Source: Rhodamnia argentea (Eukaryota; Streptophyta; Magnoliopsida; Myrtales; Myrtaceae). From it: a DNA stretch of 64,000 bases. The notes under the pieces were generated by a model that was not told the DNA's origin, made no database searches, and was given only the letters and a program-made list of their open reading frames with translations. Numbering within the stretch: the stretch's first letter is position 1; each line of letters starts with the position of its first letter. The stretch spans positions 2,190,501 through 2,254,500 of the forward strand of contig NC_063160.1 in assembly GCF_020921035.1 (NCBI RefSeq). The letters are read 5' to 3'. The position numbers and the translations under genes were made by a program. Positions 1-12,380 of this stretch are shown piece by piece.

Positions 1-689
1 TTATTCAAAATTAAATTTTGGCCAATTAGAGATTCATTATCAGAGCTTGCATCGTCATCAACACCTTCATATTCATATGGAACGATAGCAGCCCCCTAAT
101 TTGATGATCTTAAAGAAATTTGGACATGTTGGAAGATTTGTAACTAGAGTAAAAGTTAGGTATTTTTTATGAGACAAAAAAAGTTAGGGGCAGAATTAAG
201 ACTAGAGCTAAAATTGCGATTTTTTTAGGGAATTAGACCTTTACTTTATAGATATTGTTTGGATTTTTCACTATCCAATCTTTGACCCTTATGATTAGAC
301 ATGTTAAAATAGGTCGTAAGCTCATTTCTTAACCCCTATATGATGTACTTAGTTGTTATATAGATTAGTTATATTTTATGACTCTCTCTTCATTTTCTCT
401 CTCTCTCTAACCCTCACTCGATCTCATGCTCACTCACTCTACACTCTTACCTCAGTATGGGCATGAGTTTTTCTAGATTGAGTTAAATATGGAAGTGTTT
501 TAGAAATGTGGAGTCAAATATGGATAACTAGATTTGCATTGCATGTAAATGGATCAAAACATGTTACATAGGTCTATTTAGCTTAGACCATCTTCAACCC
601 AACTCAAACTCAATTCAAATCCAACTAGATCCATCCGTTTGACGGGTCCACCGATGATTCTCATGTCGAAGCTCAAGTTAATGATTATT
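1..689. other. AT-rich intergenic, no gene seen
   Basis: No ORF with coding character and no recognisable repeat boundary on either strand. A short CT-rich stretch lies near 383-412. Probably degraded repeat DNA. Confidence 0.5.
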
Positions 690-1053
690 GGGATAAATGT
701 ACTTGAAGTTCTAAAACTTGTATTAAAATGCAATTGAATCCTAAAACTTTCAAAAAGTGCAACAAGTTATGAACTTATAGCGAAAATGTCCTAAAGTTTT
801 CAAAATGTACAATTAAGTCCTAAAATTTGACACGAAAGTGTAATCGTTTCCTAAAATTTTTAAAAAAGTATAATTAAAGGAAGGACTTGATTTCACTAAT
901 TTGGTAAGTCTTTGGACTTAATTACACTTTTTGAAAGTTTTAGGACTTACTTATACTTTTTTGATAGGTTTGAGTACTTAATTACTTTTTGAAAGTTTTA
1001 TGACTCAATTGCACTTTAGTAATAAATTTTAGGTTTTCCAACGTGCTTATCCC
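690..1053. mobile_element. Inverted-repeat MITE-like element
   Basis: The left end begins GGGATAAATGTACTTG and the right end, read on the other strand, begins GGGATAAGCACGTTGG. Inside, phrases such as 'cctaaaactttcaaaaagtg' occur in both orientations, so the whole block can fold on itself. No coding capacity. I infer a non-autonomous DNA element; no clean target duplication was found. Confidence 0.55.
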
Positions 1054-2090
1054 GTAACTTGGATGATAGATGGAACAAGCTGACTGTAATAGAATCAAAC
1101 GTAAGCCACGTATCATTTGTAATGTATTCTCACTCTATTTTTCAATAACCGATTCTTGTCTTAGACCCATACAAACTTGATTTTTCAAATGCTATCGTCC
1201 TTGATAGAGTATTCAAGGTACTAAATGCTTGGATTGATTCGACTAGCTTTGCTGAGCTCAACTTGACTAGAAATTTCAGCTTCTTTCTTTAATTGCGTGT
1301 TCTATTTAATGTGATCTATCTGCTAACATTTGAGAGAAAAGTGAGGATGACTTTTATTTTTGACTTTTTGACAATCCGTCATTATATTATTTTTATTTTT
1401 TGAAATTCGAGAAAAGAAAGCAAGAAATTGATTGGAGTAAGATCCAATATTTTGCCTAGATACCAGCGGGTAGTCGAGCCATTATTTAATTTATAAAGCT
1501 TAAATGCAAGCAAACAAGCCACACCGTGCATTCTAAAAGTTCTCTCCCCACGTGTGAGCTCATGTTTGGTTCTTTCCTTCTTCTTTTTTTTTTTTTTTTT
1601 TTGCATCACATCTCAAGTTGATTCCATCAAGCCCAACTTCATAGCCATGAAATCTAATAAATTGGGACACCAATACGACCAATACCATTTGATGGGAGTG
1701 AAACAAGTTTGTCAAGCCCGTTAACATACTGTAAACCCCTTCCTCAAAAATTTAGGCTAATGACGTTTCATATCGATTCTCCAGTGTTTTTTTCATCGGT
1801 GTATCCTAATAGAAGTAGATATAAATGCAAATAAGCCCATTTAACATAATATCATAGCCATTGATACATTGTCTCAGGTCTTTAACTTTTTTTCTTCACT
1901 CAAAGATGATTTTGCAATGGGTAGGGCAGGTGAGCAACCAGGCCGGTTAAACTTAGGAATCGAATCGCATTGGCCTACACAACCATTTCGTGCAGGGGCT
2001 AGCTAGGTTTTTGCATAAAGAATCCGGAAATTGGCCTTAACCGATACGGTTTCTGATTTCTTGAAAAGCTTAGGAGATCCATTAATCCCA
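1054..2090. other. Intergenic, nothing recognised
   Basis: AT-rich DNA with short poly-T/poly-A runs (about 1585-1603). Short ORFs here look random and lack introns or motifs. Confidence 0.4.
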
Positions 2091-3333
2091 AGTTGTGTTT
2101 GGTTGTTCGAATTTCTAATCATGATAGGACTGGATAGGATATGATAAAAAAATTTAGGGATTTGATCATATCCTATCTCCCCGTTTGGTGAACTGCAGAT
2201 TTAAAGTTAGATATTTTTATATCTTATTATATCCATTGTTTGGTAGAAACTGAATATCAATATAATAATTCCAGACTTACACCATTCGAAAGCTCTTCTC
2301 CGGAGCTGATGTGGCGTAACTCCGGGTGCTTACCAAGGCCGTCGGGTTGGAGCTCAAGGGGACGGCGGCCAGGAGCGGTGCGATTCTGAGACATAATAGC
2401 ATAAGTAGCATAAAAACAACATTAATATTTATGTCTATAAGCTTGTTGAGATTTCAGATGACCAAAATTGGAGCAGTTGCCAAAGATGAGCAGCTGATAT
2501 CAAAGCATTTATGTGTGTCTATAGAAAACGCATTTTCTTTTTCTTTTTTGACCTTTTGTCCAAGATTAGAAAAGACAAAAAAAAAAAAATTTCATAAGAC
2601 AAAAGTAGAAACCAATGGTATAAGAGAGAAGACAAAATCTTAACGGAAACCAGTGCTGGAAAAAGAAAAGATGAACAAGCGAGTGACAGAGACGGAGGAC
2701 AAGAGAACAATGAAAAAGCACAGCTCCCAAAAAAGGATGACAGCAGCAAAACTTGCTAACAGAGAGTCGTCCCCCAGATGATTGGTAGAGACCATTGGGA
2801 TATAGGCTGGAGAGATGAGGAACTCGACAGCCAAGAGAGGGGCAAAGGAGATGACTTAGGTCGAGCAACTGGATATGGCAAGCCAAAGGTTGCTCGAGAC
2901 AGTGGAAGAGACTGTCAAGATGAGGACAACAGGGGCTGCGGAGGGGGTTGTACTAGAGAACCAACAGAGATCACAAAAAATGACTCTACAGAGCTTGAAT
3001 GTACAAATGACCCTCACCTGCAACCTCGCCTCCGCCGGAGCTGCCCGTCGCCACATCCAGAGAGGCGGCTCGCATAACCGGAGGGGGTCCCTATCGCTGG
3101 AGAGGCGGCTGGGTGTGGCGAAGAGGCGGATGGGGCGTGGTGGAGATGGCCTGGATTGAGCGATGGATACAAGAAGTCCTATGCGGCTGGGTCCCGTGCC
3201 CCTAGGATTTTTCATTGGCGGATTGGGACAAGTAAAACACATGGAGATGATAAGCTATTCTAGCATAAGTTTTAGTGATACATGATAAGACATATCCGAT
3301 CATGAGTTTAATCCAGACGACCAAACGTAGCCT
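2091..3333. mobile_element. Candidate DNA transposon with GC-rich cargo
   Basis: The left end (AGTTGTGTTTGGTTGTTCG) and the reverse complement of the right end (GGCTACGTTTGGTCGTCTGG) are related, and both continue into CATGAT and GGATA(G/T) phrases, giving imperfect terminal inverted repeats of roughly 50 bp. The interior changes from AT-rich to GC-rich at about 2770-3240. That block has overlapping ORFs on both strands but no domain I recognise. The superfamily is not determined and no target duplication is certain. Confidence 0.35.
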
Positions 3334-5397
3334 TAACTATTATGCCACAAATTGCTAACATGAAGTCTTTTCCTAATATTACAGTTACATTACTTAAAGT
3401 AAGGCTTAGTCCCAGTGTTGATCATGGAACCTGTAGCTTTGGGTTCCAAGCTGGTTCTTAAGAGAACCGATCTGCTGGGTGGCTGCTACATTCTTAGTCT
3501 AGAACCCGCTTACTCTAAAATCGAATATCCCCAGCAGTAGGCATAGGTAAGAAGAAGGGTATAATGGGAAAGAAGAAAAGGGGAATTGTGTCTTCTGACT
3601 CCGTTTATTTTGGAAAAATAAATAATTTGGAAAATATTTTCCTAAAAATAATTGCCTTGTAAATATTTTCATTATAAACAACAATCTATATCTCCCCAGT
3701 TTTATGGACGGCATAAATTTTTTGTTCAATCATTTTTATAAGCGATATAAGTGGTCAATTTTACGAATTTTTTTTTCTAAATTAACAACTTTTCAAGAAG
3801 CAAACAGAGCTAAATTCGTATTAATACAATAACCCCTCGAAAAGAGGAAATCAATAATGTAAATTTAGTCTAATGCGAAGCGATCTGAACCTCTATAAAG
3901 ATAGCTACCCATCCAACGGTATAGGTTTTTTTGATATTTTTATTTAGCAGGGCAAGTTTTGCCAACAAGGGTTAGAGGGGAAAATTATCCAAAAAGTCCA
4001 TATTGCACCTTTACTAATTCAGTTCCAAACCTATGTTGACACCTAAATTTTGGCCATCTTGTTTAGTCATTTACTTTTGCATAAAAAATAAGTTGTTTTA
4101 GTTCTAAAAAAAAATTAATTATTCATATTTAATTTTGTCGGGTGCTTTTTTTTTTATTTAAAAAAATTAAAAGGACTTGGCTGTTGGCTTTTTTATATTA
4201 TGGTCGAGATTGATGGTTAATAAATTATATAGGTGGTTAAATCAAACGTAGAAGTTAATTTTGGAGCTTGAGTTTGTTGACCAAGATCTGGGGAATCAGT
4301 CGATATTCGTGTGACCGTTTACTTGGGGAGCAAAGCGGGAAAATAAAAAATTGATTCACAATCACATGAAAAGAGGGGGGGAAAAGGGGGGGGGTGAAGG
4401 GAGCACCACAAAAGAAGATGCCCACAAAGAAAAAGGGGATAAAAAAAAATTAAAAAAAAAAAAAAAAAAGGGAATTTTGGTCAGTGAGGTCGGGAAAAGC
4501 GAGAGATTGAGTGAGAAGGAGAATGAGATCAACCACGAGAAGTTTTTCTAGGCGTCCGATGATTGCTCCCTTTGTTCTTCACCATTCGTTTTTAGATATT
4601 TTTTCGGCAACGAGTGACGAGGTTCGGCATCCGTGTCGTTGTAATCCCTCAGCTAATCGATGTTCACCACCGGTCATTACCGCAACCTTGTCGTGACATG
4701 AATACGGCCCCGAGACCAACGAGCGAAATCACCGAGCACTTGACAACGTCACGAGAGGACACGAGAGGAGAGGGGGAAAAAGTTGCTTTTTTTTATGTGC
4801 AGGTAAGATAAAATTCCTAGCGGTGGTCAAGATGGTTAGGCTTGATCTAAATTGAGGAACGTCCGCCGAAGATAGCCAAAAGTCCATTGGAGGTTGGTTT
4901 GCATTGACATCCTAGACAATCAGCCGTAGCTTTTTAAAGGCTACTCAGTACCTTGCCAAAAGTCAAGCCGATCTTCCTCCATCCAAAGGTCTTGTGGTTT
5001 TGTTTTTAATTCACTTAGAAAGGTTTTGGTTTTTTTATCTTTAAATATTAATTTGTTTCCTTGGATTATTGGATGAGCATATCTGCTTGATAAAGTGGAT
5101 ATTTTAAAAAAAAAAAAAAAAAAGAAAGATTTGTTAAGATTACGGATTAAAGTTATATTAAATGTTTTCAAAAGTTGAGATATCCCTTTTTGATTGATTT
5201 GATTGGCATAATATCTTTAGAATGAATATTTTTCGTGATATTTAAAATTCTAAAAGATTTGCATTGCATTTTTAGATAAATTTGCATCATTAAATTAAAA
5301 CTTGCACTTTTATTTTTTTTTAAAAAAAATTTATTTATTTGCATTTGATAAAATATGATATTAGTTGTTTTCATGTCTAAATAATTTATCTTTAATA
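3334..5397. other. Intergenic, AT-rich with one MITE relic
   Basis: Apart from the repeat at 3595-3790, only homopolymer-rich sequence is visible (poly-A near 4441-4469 and 5106-5123). ORFs near 4351-4811 are short and of low complexity. Confidence 0.4.
3595..3790. repeat. MITE family 1, copy A
   Basis: Similar along its length to 8421-8640. Both start CTCC(G/A)TTTATT and share 'aaataaataatttgg/aa', a central TTATGGAC/TTATGTCC and a final 'ttttataagcgatataag' / 'ttttgtgagcgatctaag'. Short, AT-rich and non-coding. Confidence 0.5.
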
Positions 5398-5875
5398 TGT
5401 TAGGGATTAGAAAATTGAACCCTAAAATATGTAAGATATTATCTTTAGGCTTTTTATCAGAAATGCAAAAAATAAATAAGCTTTATATGTCTTTGCTGCT
5501 AGGTTTGGTCGTGAATTTGCTGTTGCTGTTTCGTCTTTACGTCATGTAGTCAATTTAATTAGTGTAACATCTTTGTACATTAGTTTCTTTAATTGCATGT
5601 CATCCGGTTAGTCATGTGGTTATTAAATTAATTTCTTGTGTTAGGATTTCCTTTTTGTTTAATTCATTTGCATCTTAGTTAAATTTTTGTTGTTGTTTTA
5701 TCCCATTAAAAGCAAAATTCAAATTGGAACATTTGTCTTGGTGTGTTTCCTGATTACATTGATTTATGGATGTTCATTATTGATTGTGCATGCATGATAA
5801 CCTTTGTTAGTGACTTGGGTTAAAATCATTAATGTTGCTTGCAAATTCACTTTCTGAATAAAATGGTATCAGGGC
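5398..5875 (+). mobile_element. LTR-retrotransposon end with primer-binding site (degenerate)
   Basis: TGGTATCAGGGC at 5864-5875 is one base from TGGTATCAGAGC, the usual initiator-Met tRNA primer site of plant copia and TRIM elements. The upstream stretch starting TGTTAGGGATTAG (about 5398) could be the LTR. No gag or pol follows and no second LTR was found, so this is a relic. Confidence 0.35.
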
Positions 5876-6039
5876 GTTAGAGTGACTTGATTTTGGCTCT
5901 GAGTATTTGTTTTGCTATTTACTTGGTTTCTATCCTCCAAACGTTGGATAATATTTTGTGTTGTTGCGATTTGGTTGGCTTGGGGTGGTTGGTTGTGATT
6001 TGGTACATTCGTTTTGGCCTACCATTTTGCCAATTAAAT

Positions 6040-7060
6040 GTAAATATTTTCACATTTTACTAATTGAGTCGTCCGGCCAATTTTAATTTAAAATCGCTGA
6101 TATAGGCACCGGTTGTCCTATATAGCACAACCGACACCGACGTAGATAATTTTTAATAATATTTTAATATTTTTCAAATTTTAATTTTTATTTTCCTATT
6201 TTTCTTTGCTTCTTTTTTCAGTGCTTTTTTGCTACGTTGGCAAGGGTCATGGACGACCCTTGCTGGCTACAAAGGCCTCGTCCAATCTACGTGAGGGTCG
6301 CCTTTCTTGCGGCTAAGCAAGACCATCAAGGCCTTGCCAATGGCGGATGAGGGCCTTTGCGGCTGGTGACCCCAAAAAAAATTGCAATCAAAATCAAGAT
6401 AAGATAGAAGAAATGGTTGATATATATTCAAGAATCCCATTCTCCTGTAAATAGAAGAGTTGTCTTATGGGCAGATAATCTATTTACCAACCCCTTCTTC
6501 TCCTTGGAAAAGAAAGGGTGATACAATGTTAGAGAATCCAAAGAAAGTGATTGACCTCTTGACTCTTTGAATAGCTATCTTTTTGGCCTAAACAAGCAAA
6601 TAAACAACTTGAAAGCCCTTGTTGATCAATCCCAAATTATCATGCAAGACTTTCTTCACCAAGGGAAGGGGATTCGATAAAGTCTCCTGTGGCTGACTCC
6701 TATTTCCTTGATTCAATTTAGTAGGAATGGGAAATATCTTCCCCTTGTGCAAGAGTTTGAAGATGACCATTACTATCGGAAGAGGTTAGTGTTTTGGTTA
6801 ACAAAACCATTAGATTAAAAAGGAAACTCTTTTTCTTTGCACTAGAGATGCAAGGAATTAAAAAGCATCCCACGTTCCCACTCACTAGCATAGAGGAAAA
6901 AAAGAAAAGAAAATTTCAAAAAATATTAAAATATAATTGAAAATGTCCTCGTTAGCGCCGGTTGCGCCTCATAGGAAGGCGGACGTCCACGTCGGTGATT
7001 TTCGATGGACTCAATTGATAAAATATGAAAATGTTTATGACTCAATTGATAAAATGAAAA
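6040..7060. mobile_element. Long-TIR (Mutator-like) element, about 1 kb
   Basis: About 130 bp at the left (6045-6185) is found inverted at the right (6905-7050). Shared phrases include TAATTGAGTC / CAATTGAGTC, an ACCGACGT(A/G)GA core, and 'tattttaatatttttcaaa' / 'tattttaatattttttgaaa'. Inside is a GC-rich block (6235-6370) with repeated GAGGG/CCTTGC motifs. No transposase ORF. Long TIRs are typical of Mutator-like non-autonomous elements; the family assignment is inference. Confidence 0.5.
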
Positions 7061-8420
7061 GATTGAGGATTGAATTGACAAAAATGAGATAAATCTATAA
7101 TTTTCTGGACAATTTTCTTGGGAGCGCTCGACGGCAGATTTTCATCAATTAACAAAGCACTACTGCACTAGGAGTCCCTTCAACGCTCGTGGGCTTTGGT
7201 AAGTAACGTCGATTTGCAAGGTCTGATCAAAGTTTCAAAGCACATAGTTTTCCTTGTGCTTTATTTATTTGTTTATTCATTGTTGAAAAATGAGAGTCTT
7301 TATGTAATTTGTACCCTAAAGTTTTAAAATCCTGAGAACGGAAAGGAAAAAACATTTCGTGCCCTTTACTTTTTGCCCCCAGTTGTTTAGACTGCAGAGC
7401 GCGAAGCGCGTTTTTTGAAATATAAGGTTGCAAGACTAAAGAAAGCAATTCGTATATGAAATATTTTGTGGGATTACAGTTAATTGTTCTAAAAATTTAA
7501 GCGCTTAAGTTGTGCTATAATGCAATGTGAGAATTTTTACCACAACAATCCGAGTTTTTAAAATAGTCAACATTAATTCCACATAATTTTACACTGTATC
7601 AAAATATGAGGTATTTAATTCAAATATTTCCAAAATCCCTTATTTTCCTTTCTCACAATATATTTCCACGCTTTATCGTAGACCAAAATTCAGCCTATTC
7701 ATGAGAATTGTTAAGTAAGGAAAGGTTAGACCATTCCTCCATATAAAAGCACAGGCTTTTTAAGCTAGAAAAAATTATCCAATCAATCATAAACTTATTG
7801 TACGAATGCCAATTCAGTCATAGAGTTTTTGAGTTTGTGGATTTAGTTCTAGACCTTTACGTGAAATTTCAATGTATCCCTTTAGATCAATTTTTGCATC
7901 ATAGCGGTATTGTCATTGCCAACCATCCTATGTTGACGATCTCCGAAGGAAACTCATAGGAAGGACTAAATTGGAATTCCTCACGAAGGTGCAAAGACTA
8001 AATTGGCAAAATAAAAAAGTCTATAACTAAACTGGCATTCATGCGATAGGTTTAGGATTGGCCCAACAATTTCTCCACTTTTAAATAAGGCTTGCTAACA
8101 CACCATACGTATCCTTTGATGCAATATGATTTTTCCCTTCTCTCCTTTGCAGAACCGTGGTCAAATTTCCAATGTCCACCGGTCGAGGAAGACGAGCTTG
8201 TTGGAAGTCAAACTTAAGCAAAAATGTATGGGCCGGAGCATAGTCGGATGCGTCAACATCGACGGTTGTCGAGGTATATCCATCGGAGCTCGAAGGCATC
8301 TTTCCAAGCACATCGAGACGTGAACGGGACAGCTTGAAACCACTGGACTCGTGAACCGCCAAGGTCAATTCCTAAATCATGTCAACTTCGCAGTTCAAAT
8401 ACGTAACACGAGTTGTGCTC
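7061..8420. other. Intergenic; half-copies of long-TIR repeats
   Basis: 7790-8060 has the phrase pattern of long-TIR ends ('aattcagtc', 'gactaaattgg', 'ccaattcagt'). A minus-strand 95-codon ORF at 8081-8368 has no intron signals and no motif I recognise. Confidence 0.35.
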
Positions 8421-8640
8421 CATTTATTCCGTAAAAAATAAATAATTTAAAAAGTATTTTCTTAAAAATGATCATTGGTATCGTTTGAAATAATTAATCA
8501 ATGGACAAATATTTTCATCATCGACGATAATTTATGTCCAAATATTTTCGTAAATAATAAAAATACTTTCGTTTATCCATTTTTGTGAGCGATCTAAGCA
8601 ATTTTTTTTTATGAAAATATTTTTAAAATTTTCTTCATTT
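8421..8640. repeat. MITE family 1, copy B
   Basis: Second copy of the AT-rich repeat at 3595-3790, same orientation, with the same start and the same 'gcgat..aag' end. Non-coding. Confidence 0.5.
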
Positions 8641-8894
8641 GGATCATTGATGGAGCTGAGGTCAACGGAGTTATGGAGTTAATATGATCTGACTTTCTAA
8701 TGACAGATTCTCATGGTCAAGCTGTAAAAGGTTGATGAGGAAGTCATATGAAAGGACCATTCACCGCAAGTCACACGCTCTCATTCCAGAAATGCAGAAA
8801 CAAAACGAAGAAATAAATCTCACCGTCGAACCGCTAATGAAAACTTAATATAGTGAGATAAAAATACGGATTGAGTAAATAAAAATTTAGTTAA

Positions 8895-9581
8895 GGGCTC
8901 GTTTGCTCGAAGAAAAACTATTTTCGAAAAACTATTTTGCGACAGATTTAAAACGAAAAACTTAAATTGAAAGGGGACGGCTTCTCATTCTGACAAAAAA
9001 AAAAGTCACTTTTCCCGAATCACTAAAGATTTGAAAAGCTAACTCGATTCAAAAAAGTGTTTTTGTTTCAGAATGTTTTCCACTTTTGAAAAAAAAAAAA
9101 TATAAAAAAAAATTGTTTCAAAAGTGTTCGAGAATACTTTTGAGAAACAAAAACACTTTTGGAGCAAAATGAGAAAAAAAATTGTTTATTTTGGAAACTT
9201 TTTAAGGGCGGCTTGTGGCCCCCGCCCCATCTCGGCGGGGTTGAGCGGCCGCCGACCACCTCGGTCGCCACCCGCGTGCGGCCAGCGTCCTCCGCTACCG
9301 GTGCGGCCCCACCCGCCGCCAGCCTTCCGTCCAGGACTTCGCCCCTGCTCGCCACCTGACCATTATAGACCTTCCTTTGGTAAAAAATTTTTTTATACTC
9401 ACCAAGGCGTTTATGTTCTCAAATCGTGAGCAAAAAAAAAAAAATTTTCCCCAACTTGTTCCACGAAGAAATGTCACTAAACAAATCCTAAACAAATTAA
9501 AGCTAACTATTTTCCTTGAAAATGATTTTCATGGATCATATGTTCTTTTATCATGAAAAATTCAGTGAAACAAGCGCACCC
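8895..9581. mobile_element. Candidate Harbinger/Tourist-like element
   Basis: Begins GGGCTCGTTTGCTCGAAG after TTAA and ends with the complement of GGGTGCGCTTGTTTCACTG, so short terminal inverted repeats are visible. The flanks are TAA and TGA, an imperfect 3-bp target duplication. The interior holds AAAGTGTT / AACACTTT palindromic phrases like those in the elements at 31767-33581, and a GC-rich core (9205-9360) that creates spurious ORFs. Confidence 0.4.
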
Positions 9582-9584
9582 TGA

Positions 9585-12179
9585 GTGCAGAATTAACCAA
9601 TAAAGATGGTAATATGCTAATAGCTAATTGTAATTGTGTTCATTTTGGTTGCAACACGATAATTTGGACTTCAAAGACCGATCAACTGATGTCCAAACGT
9701 GGTCATCCACGTGCCGTGAGGTACCATGGTTTGATATTTGAGGTTGTAGCATGTCGTACTTGCGGTAACAGTTGTTTTTATCCGTAAGCTAACGGAAATT
9801 TTGGTAACAGCTTTTCGATGAACAGGTCTATAACACATCTCATTTTGTCCTTTAATACTTTCTTTTTTTTTATATATTTTGTCCAATCTCCAAGCATTGA
9901 CAAAATTACTAATTCAATTATAATCCTATTACGCGGATGCCAATTCGATCCTAAATTTTTCAGCATGGAGAATGTACGTTTAAACTTTTTTTGTACAAAG
10001 ATCTAATGAAGTCCTTTCGACCAATTACCCTTCTAGCTAATTGCCATCGAAAATCTTTGATGTGACTATCTATGTAGGACTTCATCTCAAGTAAAGTTGT
10101 CCATTTTAATATGTTATGTAGGACGGCCAGCGATGACTATGCACTACTTAGTAATTTCTGATGGCAACTGACAAGAAGGACTATTTTGAAATTTCACGTA
10201 GGACTCCATTAAAAAATTCAAAAATTTTAGTTATGAATTGACATGATTTATTATCCACCCAAGCATTTGTCAACCATTCTTTAACTTTTTCGACCAACTT
10301 GATTTGATATTGTCTTCATGACATTTGCAAATATTTGAAATTGCCCTCATGGTCTTTGAGGTCGCATCACGTCGTTGCAATTGTATAATGATAGGTAAAC
10401 AATTGCGCATCGGACTTGGGTGATGATATGAGTATTGAAAAACTCATTTTGATGAGTACGACCCCGAAAAATTGTTCCCAGTATTGCATCTCGTCGGTCA
10501 AACCTTGGTTAGCTAGATCAATGTTGAATAAAATATCTACGGCGATACGACAAGCCAATCAAGGTCAAAGATGTTTTGGAGCTCGAATATGATCATGAAG
10601 TGGTTTCTCCGCACAAGACATCGTCGCAACTCAATTGAAAAATGATTGACTTACTTCTTCGAATATCATTTATGTGGCAGTTAATTTCAAAACTAACTCC
10701 TATATGTGGATCTTACAGAAGCACATTGCATAGCTCTTTCACCTAATAACTTAAGTTTTCGAATTAAAACATATGAGTTTTATTGACAAGCCAGATGCCT
10801 CAAGTCAATCCTCTAACATAACCGGTAGACTATAATAAAGAGAAGGAAAAGGTCAGACATTTTGAAAAGAGAAGATCAAGCTGAGAATTAATTAAACACG
10901 CCTTTCAACATCAGGCCACGTCGTCAATGATCTCATTCATTCTCTTCATGTTGTCGTTCAGTGTGAACCCTAAAACGTTGACTGTTGACTTTCCCTGCGA
11001 TCACATCAACGTGTACCTCCAGAACATCAAGAGAATTAATTAGATGTTTTACCTAATTGTTGCAAATAATTTATAAATATGTGGGTCAGTGGGTGTCCCA
11101 TAGTTCGTGTTTGCGCTACGGCGGGTCTAATGCCTCTTTGCATGAAATAAAACCTTAACATCGATTTTGTCGATGTTGCGGTTTGACCATGAGGTATTTT
11201 AGGTTCGTATATACATGTATATGGATGGCACACTTGTATAGTTTTGTCCTTAATCATCGTTTTTCACAAAGGGTCAAATATTTATGTTATTTTTTTGCAA
11301 CGGATATAGGAATTTTTTGGTAATTTTCCCCATGCTTCAAGTACTCAAGTCAACCTAGTGAGAAAAGTCCAGTCGTATTTTGAAAAGTGCCTTCAATTTT
11401 TTGGAAAACAAAGTCATTTGTTTTGAATTTCCGCATAAGTTTTCCGTTGATTGCGAAAAGATTTTTCGTTAGCTTATTTTTCTAAACGAACCGAATATTG
11501 AAAAGATGAGGAAAACATTTTTCCGACGATGAACACTTTGCGAAACAAGTAGACTCTTGAGATAAGTGATCCTAACGCCATCTATCATTTAGCTCTAATC
11601 ATTTAGTATGTTCGAATGCAAATCATTGTTATGGTTATCCAATCTCGATTTAATTAGCTCATTACCAAAACTAATATTAATTGAGTTATCTTAAAAGGGC
11701 TTGTTCTGTAGTAGAAATTAGAATTGACACTAGTGGTCCTACCCCGTTAGGATCGGTTCCATGTTCCAACATTAGATTTGACCCCGTGAGGACCATGCTA
11801 TTCCTAGTTTTGGCACTAATTCTTCCTCTTTGATAGGTCACCCTCGTGGAGACGTGTTGCGCTTGTTATGAATCGCAATGCCACCATTCGATAACATCCT
11901 AACCATGTAGAGAAACATGATTATTCTTAACCAAAAAGATGGGTGCGGATCATACTTGATTTAATGTTTGATAACACGAAAAATCTCTCAAGAAAATACC
12001 CTACCGGCCTCATAAATCAAGTTAAGGATGATTTGTGCTTGGAATATGAATCTTTACTTCTACCTTTTTGACTTGTACTGTCATTCTTGCATGCCGATGT
12101 AGACGCCGACCCTTAAATTCTTCGAACTCTGAAAACAATGTCGAGACCGATCTCATGCCGTTTGACTGTTTCATGCGGC
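9585..12179. other. Intergenic with repeat relics
   Basis: About 9890-10170 has long-TIR phrasing ('ccaattcgatcc', 'gtaggacttcat'). 11361-11560 is a MITE. The rest shows no coding exon. A 63-codon minus ORF at 10367-10558 is not recognisable. Confidence 0.35.
11361..11560. repeat. MITE family 2, copy A
   Basis: Matches 53505-53690 in order: GT(C/T)GTATTTTGAAAA, TTTTCCGTTGATT, a central 'tcattttcctaacc' / 'ttatttttctaaac', 'gatgaggaaaa', and a GCGAAACAAG / GCGATACAAG end. Short and non-coding. Confidence 0.5.
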
Positions 12180-12380
12180 CTTCGTCCACCTATCGGCTCA
12201 AGCTTTTGTAGTTGGGCTTTTTTAACATGGTACCGGAGCTAAGTTCTTTCGCGTGTGGGTGAGAAGGGGAGGGTTGAAATATCCCGCATCGCCCGACTAT
12301 GGAGGCGTATATGCTTTTTATATACACGTGTTTCTTGTTCGCTTATTAGCTTAAGTCTTTGGATTGGACTTTCGGATAGT
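12180..12380 (+). mobile_element. LTR end, primer site, purine tract and LTR start (TRIM-like relic)
   Basis: TGGTACCGGAGC (12228-12239) resembles the Met-tRNA primer site. Only about 20 bp later comes a purine tract (12261-12273), then TTGAAATATCCCGCATCGCC, a common plant LTR start. Sequence before the primer site (12191-12222) resembles 12340-12372, as expected for the two LTR ends. The tiny internal region suggests a TRIM or a deleted copia element. Confidence 0.4.

Noticed and set aside
2566-3242. Several overlapping ORFs on both strands in a GC-rich block
   Set aside because: Overlap on opposite strands reflects base composition; no domain, and the block is inside a candidate transposon.
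8081-8368. 95-codon minus-strand ORF with fairly even amino-acid use
   Set aside because: No recognised motif, no splice partners, and it lies among transposon relics.
9068-9429. Overlapping ORFs of about 100 codons on both strands
   Set aside because: Produced by the GC-rich core of a Harbinger-like element; Pro/Arg-rich in every frame.
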